DNA of 64,000 nt from Protula sp. h YS-2021 (lineage: Eukaryota > Annelida > Polychaeta > Sabellida > Serpulidae): assembly GCA_949752745.1 (NCBI GenBank), contig OX457026.1:78175256-78239255 (forward strand), read 5' to 3'. How positions within the stretch are numbered: position 1 is the stretch's first letter; every line of letters begins with the position of its first letter. Below the pieces are notes generated by a model. The model saw only the letters and a program-made list of their open reading frames with translations, did not search any database and had not been told where the DNA came from. The translations under genes were made by a program, and so were the position numbers. Below, piece by piece: positions 58,782 to 64,000 of the stretch.

Positions 58782-60565
58782 CTGTAAAAGCAAAGAAACA
58801 GATAAATACACAACACAATATACAATAAATATGATTGCTTATCCGTGCTCGAGCTCTAAATGCCTTGGCGACGCCAGTGTATAGTCTATGTAAATATTGA
58901 CCAGGTGGTCGATTTATTTCCATTAGAGACTGGGCGACATGTTTTAAATATAAGCATGAAATCAAAGATACATTATAGGATAAACCTGCCGAGTGGCATC
59001 AAACAGAAAAAAACGCCCGAGCAACTAATGCAAATAGATTAAGTAATTGCTAATCTTGAATTGATAATTATTTATCACTAACTTAACATTCATATCCATT
59101 TGATACAAGATGTTCCCACTCAAACTGTGCTTTATTCGGGTACTTGATAGTTTTTATATAATATTAGCACTAATTTGTTTTCATATGCAAGAGCACTAAC
59201 TCATGCAAAAATATTCTGATCACAGACTTAATTAGTTCTCTGGGCAACCAACTTCCAATGGGTGAGGTTTTGCTTTCAGAGATGTCTGTCTGTCAGTGTT
59301 AACCACATTTTGCGTTGCTACACAACTTTTAATAGAATTCTCAGATTAAGTTTGTTTGGCAAGTGTGTTTGGATGCCTGTAGCATTAGATCGTCTACCCA
59401 TATTTGTACAGTATCATCTTGTTTATCGACAATATTTTAAACGGGTATAAGGTAATCCAATGCCAGTTTGATGCCGGTTGGAGAACAAATAAGTGAAAAT
59501 TTTGATTGGACTTTTGAAGGAATTAATTAATGTTAACGTTTAAGTAACGTTGCAGTGGGGCTTGCCTAACTGCTGAGGTTTTAAAAGAGCCTGGAACAAA
59601 GCGGCATAAGGCATAACGATCCAGAATGAAATATTGAACTGATGTACCCGACAATTTTTTATCAAATTATATCCGAAGGTTTTTATTTAAATATTCTATA
59701 CTAAAATTATGCACGATCAAAGTTATCGGTTTAATACCAAGGTGATTTACATGATTTATACGATATACATTGACGTTACATTAACTCATTTACACTATAT
59801 CTAATCTAACACAGTGTCTGCAGCAGCACACTAATGACAAAGTCTTGGCTTATTCATAAGTGTTAATTACATTTGACATCTCACCATTTAATAATATCTA
59901 ACATTAATCAGCCTGATTATCTTTTAGTAGAAGACAACAAATGCTGAGGATTAACTGCGCTCATGGAATGTATCTTAGATGCGACATCTTAAGACACTGA
60001 TGGGTATTGATTGATACCAAACCGCGCATGTATGTTTTCTTGGTTCGGGCTTTGTACAGAGATTCCAGAACATATACCAGTGAGCGTTTCAATTTTTGTG
60101 CAAAATATCAGATGAATTATGATGACAATAAAACAAACATATTTTGAGTTTGTGTCATTTTTCGCATTGTGGGTATAACTCGATAAAAATAATTGTCGGG
60201 GCCCTTTTGTCCAATATTTCATTTCAAGTTATAGGTTATTTTCCAGGCCCTTATGTCTGGATACTGTCAAAGTGACGTCAGTGCCAGAACGGGGACGACT
60301 GGGGGTAGTGGATTTGAGCATTTCCAAACTGATAACAGATAACATCTACGCAACCAATACAATGAACTATTTAGATTTGTATTTGTGTCTTTCTCTTACA
60401 AATATATAATAGACACTTATTCATTGGTACATGGTCCAACGTTCTTTGTCAGTTTTCTTGGTTACGACCATGACCTTGATAACAGGGTTAAGGTCAAACT
60501 TCGTACATTTGAGTAATAATACAGTACACATTTCGAGAGACATTATGTCTTACCAACTTTTACAT
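58782..60565. other. intergenic, no gene seen
   Basis: AT-rich. A weak satellite-like phrase, GACCATGACCTTGATaac...TTAAGGTCAA, lies at about 60,467-60,498. Confidence 0.45.
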
Positions 60566-60569
60566 GTAG

Positions 60570-61075
60570 TGACTATGTGTATGAACAGTCATGTATCTTA
60601 TGAATAGTGCATTTAGTTTTATAAGCATGAACAGTGACATGTGCAAGATACTAAAGTGTGCTTAGTCCTCGTGCATGTAGTTTTGCGGGTATGAATGCGA
60701 CATGTACAATAGCAATTCGTATTTGTAGCTTTATAAGCATGAAGAGTGACTTGTGCTTCCTGCTCGTACATCTAGTTTAATTAGTATAACCAGTAACAAA
60801 TATTAGCTACTGGTACATTTGGTGTTATAAGTCTAGAATTTGATATATGCGAGATGCTCCTACATGCAGAGTTATGAGTATGAACAGTGACATGTTGTAA
60901 CTCCTTGCACATGTAAGTTTATAAGTGCGAACAGTAAACTGTGCTAGCTGCTCATTCATGTAGCTTTGTAAGTATGAACAGTGACATGTGCTAGCTGCTC
61001 ATTCATGTAGCTTTATAAGTGTGAACAGTGCCATGTGCCAGCTGCTCGCATAAGTCGTTTTATAGTATGAGCAAA
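60570..61075 (+). repeat. degenerate 47-bp minisatellite, about 10 units
   Basis: The core TGTAGCTTTATAAGTATGAA followed by CAGTGACATGTGCTAGCTGC and TCATTCA recurs at roughly 46-64-bp steps. It is clearest at 60,927, 60,973 and 61,021 and strongly diverged to the left. The most alike units are at the right end. Confidence 0.85.
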
Positions 61076-62451
61076 CTCACGCACCACCTGCTTTTGATGG
61101 CGCTGTCTGAAGTCACGCGTACTACAAGTCGCTAGCGTAAGTGGTGATTACTGTGCAATTATCGTAAATATAAGCAGTAATTGGAACCAGATCTTATGGT
61201 TCTTTGTGTCAAGCCCACCATCAATAACCATTTATTTAATACAATTCACTTGAATCATAAACAGATGTGAAAATTCTATTTTTTTGTCGCACATATACAA
61301 TTAGTTTTTATGTATAAAATCTGACAGATTTTGATCAGCAATGTGCGTAAAATGTATTTTATAAGTTTTTAAAATCTTAATGTTCGTACTGTTTTTGGTC
61401 GTAATTAAACCGGTTACATCCCAGAAATTACAAAACAGACTTATCCTATTGGACTATTTCAAAGTAACCAGTATCCACGATGTAAACATCCAAGCAATAA
61501 ATCCCTCAATACCATTTTTTTCAGCAGGAAAAAAATATCAATGGATATTATTTATTATAGAAAGTGATGGTAGAGTTGTTATGGCGTTTTTCTGTATTCA
61601 GTTGCAATGAACAATGGGGAGCCCAAGGGCAAAGGAATGGTCTGGATCTAACCCATCGATATTCAGCAACATGTGATGTTTGTTCTGTTGTTCAAAGCTG
61701 TGATACTTTGTATCTGGAATATATCAGCTACAATTCATTCTGCAGCACCTTATTGTTGCGAGACAAATGCAATGGCAAGATAATACTTGCGTGAATGTGT
61801 CCCTCAATAAAAAATTCAATGCATTAAATAATTACATTTTTTATTCTTCTTTTTTTTTCAGCCACGAGGCTGGGAACAATCGATAATTCATTGAAATATA
61901 AAGAAAAAACTGGAGACAGCATATTTTGAACCAACACCACGTTTTCAATAATTTTACACGGTCGGACTTGTCATTTCTGTTTCGTTCCATTGACGCTCAT
62001 AGATCCCACTCCTGTTTGTCAGCGAGCCGCTGCATTTGTACTGAAACCATTCGATCCTCCCCTTGGAGGGTGGGGGGGGGGGTGGGGGGTTGAAGGAGGG
62101 GGGCTCCCAAAGTCGGGCATGCTAGACTAGACATGTGTGGCAGTAAAGATCCCGACTGCAGTCCGCATTCCTTATTTAGCTGATCAAAATTACTTGGCGG
62201 TTCTTTTTAACAAATCGCGTAGAACATTTTTTCCCATACGATCTTTTCGAATCGCATTACATAAAAAAAAAATGCCATGATTTCGTGGTGTTTTCAAGTT
62301 AGCCGTTCGTGCGGTCTTCGGCTGCTCACCCCTACCACTTTAACAGATCAAGTACTATTTCTGTGTCTGCCCCCCCCCCCCAGCCCCCTCAAGAGGGCGG
62401 GATTGGGCGGGGTGGGGTTGTGCGGGCGACAGTTCTACATAGTAGTCTACT
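61076..62451. other. intergenic, no gene seen
   Basis: AT-rich, with G tracts at 62,070-62,105 and a C tract at 62,371-62,381. Frames at 61,380-61,794 lack support. Confidence 0.4.
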
Positions 62452-62455
62452 TTAA

Positions 62456-63048
62456 AGGGAAATGCGGGTATCTCTGCTCCATCTAGCGACCGAAATGCGC
62501 ATAACATTGAATATTGCTGAGTTTGAATCCATGTTTACACAGTATAAATAACTATTAATTCGTCTAAATCGAAAAATTCTTTTCAAAGACAAATAGGGTC
62601 GTGTCCAGAAATGGTCTGTATTGATATTTTGTTCCTTGAAGGGCCTGTGTTGATGTATTGTCCATTTAAATCATATTACACTGTTTTCACCATTTACCCA
62701 TTGAGTCAATGGGATTTTGTCAAAAAGATTATATAATTCTCTTATTGATACGGTGACATATATTTTTTATTTGCTTAAAACATTTCGTATGACATGTTCT
62801 TCAAACAGGGAAAAAATGAGGCAAATGTCAATTGTGATTATGTGTGATTTTTGCAATTTGATTGAAATTTTTGGGTTTTCCCAATGGTTTCTATAGTCAA
62901 AGTACGCGATCTTTCAGTGTCTTTATTTCTCTTATAATATCGGTGACCCCCTTTTTTCTTTTCAATTTTTGAATGTATACGCTCAAAGCATTACACTGTG
63001 AAAGTATGAAGGAAATGTCAATTGTAGGTGAGATACCCGCATTTCCCT
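62456..63048. mobile_element. 593-bp MITE with TTAA target duplication
   Basis: TTAA (62,452-62,455) then AGGGAAATGCGGGTATCTC is mirrored exactly by GAGATACCCGCATTTCCCT then TTAA (63,049-63,052). Interior direct repeats include GGCAAATGTCAATTGTGATT and GGAAATGTCAATTGTAGGTG. TTAAAGGR-type ends with TTAA duplication are known for the Kolobok/T2 group; piggyBac is the other TTAA superfamily. No transposase is encoded. Confidence 0.9.
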
Positions 63049-63203
63049 TTAACGTCTCCATGAAATGTTTTCTTGGCCAAAGCGAACTTAGCAGCAGTGG
63101 CAGGATACAAAAAATGCAACTATGATGGCTGTTCAAACTCAATGACTTAGTCACTGTGACTGTCTGATCATTTCATAACGTATTTCATATGCTGATTAAA
63201 AAG

Positions 63204-63740
63204 TCAATTTTTGTTAAATAACAGCGATATGCCTAGTGAAATAACAAGATTAGATGAGCAGTAGATGTGAGTTGGCGATAAGTTGAGGTGGCTATTATTC
63301 AGCCATAATGCTGGGCAGGTCTCATGGCCATTAAATCCAATACCAGTGCCATCGGCGTATTCACAAAAATCCTCACAACAACAGGCTCGCTCTACTGTTG
63401 TGTACCCGAACGGTCCTGGGCCAAAAGTGACCCGATCCTTGCACAAGCTGTGGTGCTCACAACCCATTGTGTAGAAAACTAAATTCACTTCTTTTTGATT
63501 CCTGCCACTGACGTAGTTTATGTTGTGGTTATCCACAAAACATATATATTCGGGCTCACATATCTCGTGTGTAATGCGACAATCGGCAATGTTATCCGCA
63601 TAGAAACATGTATTACATTGTAGACATGACAACACTGGTAACCACGGCAACGCAATCAAACACAATAAAGCCAATTTCAATAAACCTGCTGAAATATGTG
63701 GGTACAGATGAACTCCAAGATATCCCAGATCAAAACACAT
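63204..63740 (-). CDS. Ly6/uPAR (LU, three-finger) domain protein, secreted or GPI-anchored
   Basis: An intact 178-residue protein in one exon. The Met is fixed by an in-frame TAA 15 bases upstream. Residues about 16-39 are a signal peptide (AGLLKLALLCLIALPWLPVL then SC). The mature part opens LQCNTCFY, the typical LU start (L-x-C-x-x-C), and continues with DCRITHEICEPEYICF, MGCEHHSLC, ACCCEDFC and a last Cys in HETC. That is a cysteine ladder of 10 or more residues with the closing CC...C motif of three-finger folds. N-glycosylation sequons (NNSH) follow. The hydrophobic C-terminal stretch NLVISLGISLLF could be a GPI signal, although it ends in a polar NKN. Such proteins usually bind receptors or channels at the cell surface; the ligand here is unknown. 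Confidence 0.88.
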   Translation of the reverse strand: MCFDLGYLGVHLYPHISAGLLKLALLCLIALPWLPVLSCLQCNTCFYADNIADCRITHEICEPEYICFVDNHNINYVSGRNQKEVNLVFYTMGCEHHSLCKDRVTFGPGPFGYTTVERACCCEDFCEYADGTGIGFNGHETCPALWLNNSHLNLSPTHIYCSSNLVISLGISLLFNKN

Positions 63741-64000
63741 TTTCTTGTCACTTTATCTGCCTCCAATGAATAAATCCTTTCAAGGCAATCTGAAACGACA
63801 AAAGAACAGTTGATCCGATCGACTTATTTCCAAGGGACATCCCATGCAATTGTTGCAAAACTTACTTAGGACGGAAAAACACAAGCATGATTCTGTAACA
63901 TTTCACTTTTTTTTACATAGTTAGATGAAATGACGATAAGGGACGAACGCAAATACGCACACAAATTTTTATACGCAATCACAAATCTGTTATGAGCCCT
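63741..64000. other. upstream of the LU gene, no feature seen
   Basis: AT-rich. On the minus strand TTCATTGGAGGCAG just before the in-frame stop could be a 5'UTR splice acceptor. Confidence 0.35.

Noticed and set aside
63204..63740. Three-finger toxin
   Set aside because: The LU fold alone does not imply a toxin; the cysteine layout and possible GPI tail fit an endogenous surface protein.

Overview
This is a eukaryotic, AT-rich, gene-poor window. It is most likely from a lophotrochozoan animal, probably a marine mollusc. The basis is spliced genes with animal signalling families (G-protein gamma subunits, a Rab GTPase, a Tctex1 dynein light chain, a Ly6/uPAR protein), long microsatellites, many MITE-like repeats, and satellite arrays rich in TGACCTTGACC. 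I recognise that style from bivalve and gastropod genomes, but the species assignment is inference.

Layout. 0.1-0.3 kb: one internal exon of an FN3-type receptor on the minus strand. 1.3-10.0 kb: a 139-bp satellite of about 57 units, with an internal tandem duplication of a 19-unit, 2,627-bp higher-order block. It is flanked by sequence shared with a second, smaller element at 16.2-17.1 kb. 11-20 kb: a tRNA-derived SINE, a pogo-like MITE, one candidate terminal exon at 13.1 kb and degenerate repeats. 20.6 kb: the first coding exon of a Rab-like GTPase. 24.5-26.0 kb: inverted old satellite monomers, microsatellites and a G/C-terminated MITE.

27.2-45.5 kb: the main gene feature, four intact and different heterotrimeric G-protein gamma subunits, all on the minus strand. 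Each is one intronless coding exon with a splice-acceptor-like site just upstream, implying 5'UTR introns. Between them lie a 1.96-kb element with ten 178-bp tandem units bracketed by short inverted repeats (36.3-38.3 kb) and several MITEs. 46.5-47.2 kb: a related tandem-repeat element with a 169-bp unit. 48.3-48.6 kb: a probable promoter with a perfect ZNF143/Staf site.

50.7-52.5 kb: phase-compatible candidate exons of an unrecognised minus-strand gene. 54.3-55.4 kb: a 5'-truncated, broken non-LTR retrotransposon 3' end with a CCHC motif and a restriction-like endonuclease. 57.0 kb: a terminal coiled-coil exon. 58.0-58.7 kb: an intronless Tctex1-domain dynein light chain. 60.6-61.1 kb: a 47-bp minisatellite. 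62.5-63.0 kb: a 593-bp MITE with TTAA duplications. 63.2-63.7 kb: a secreted or GPI-anchored Ly6/uPAR-type protein.

How the genes work together. The four gamma subunits would each pair with a G-beta and anchor it to membranes. Their clustering suggests a local tandem expansion giving a choice of beta-gamma dimers. The Rab, Tctex1 and LU genes have no obvious functional link to them. Almost all recognisable genes read from the minus strand. Splice sites, 5' exons and promoters were read by eye and need transcript support.
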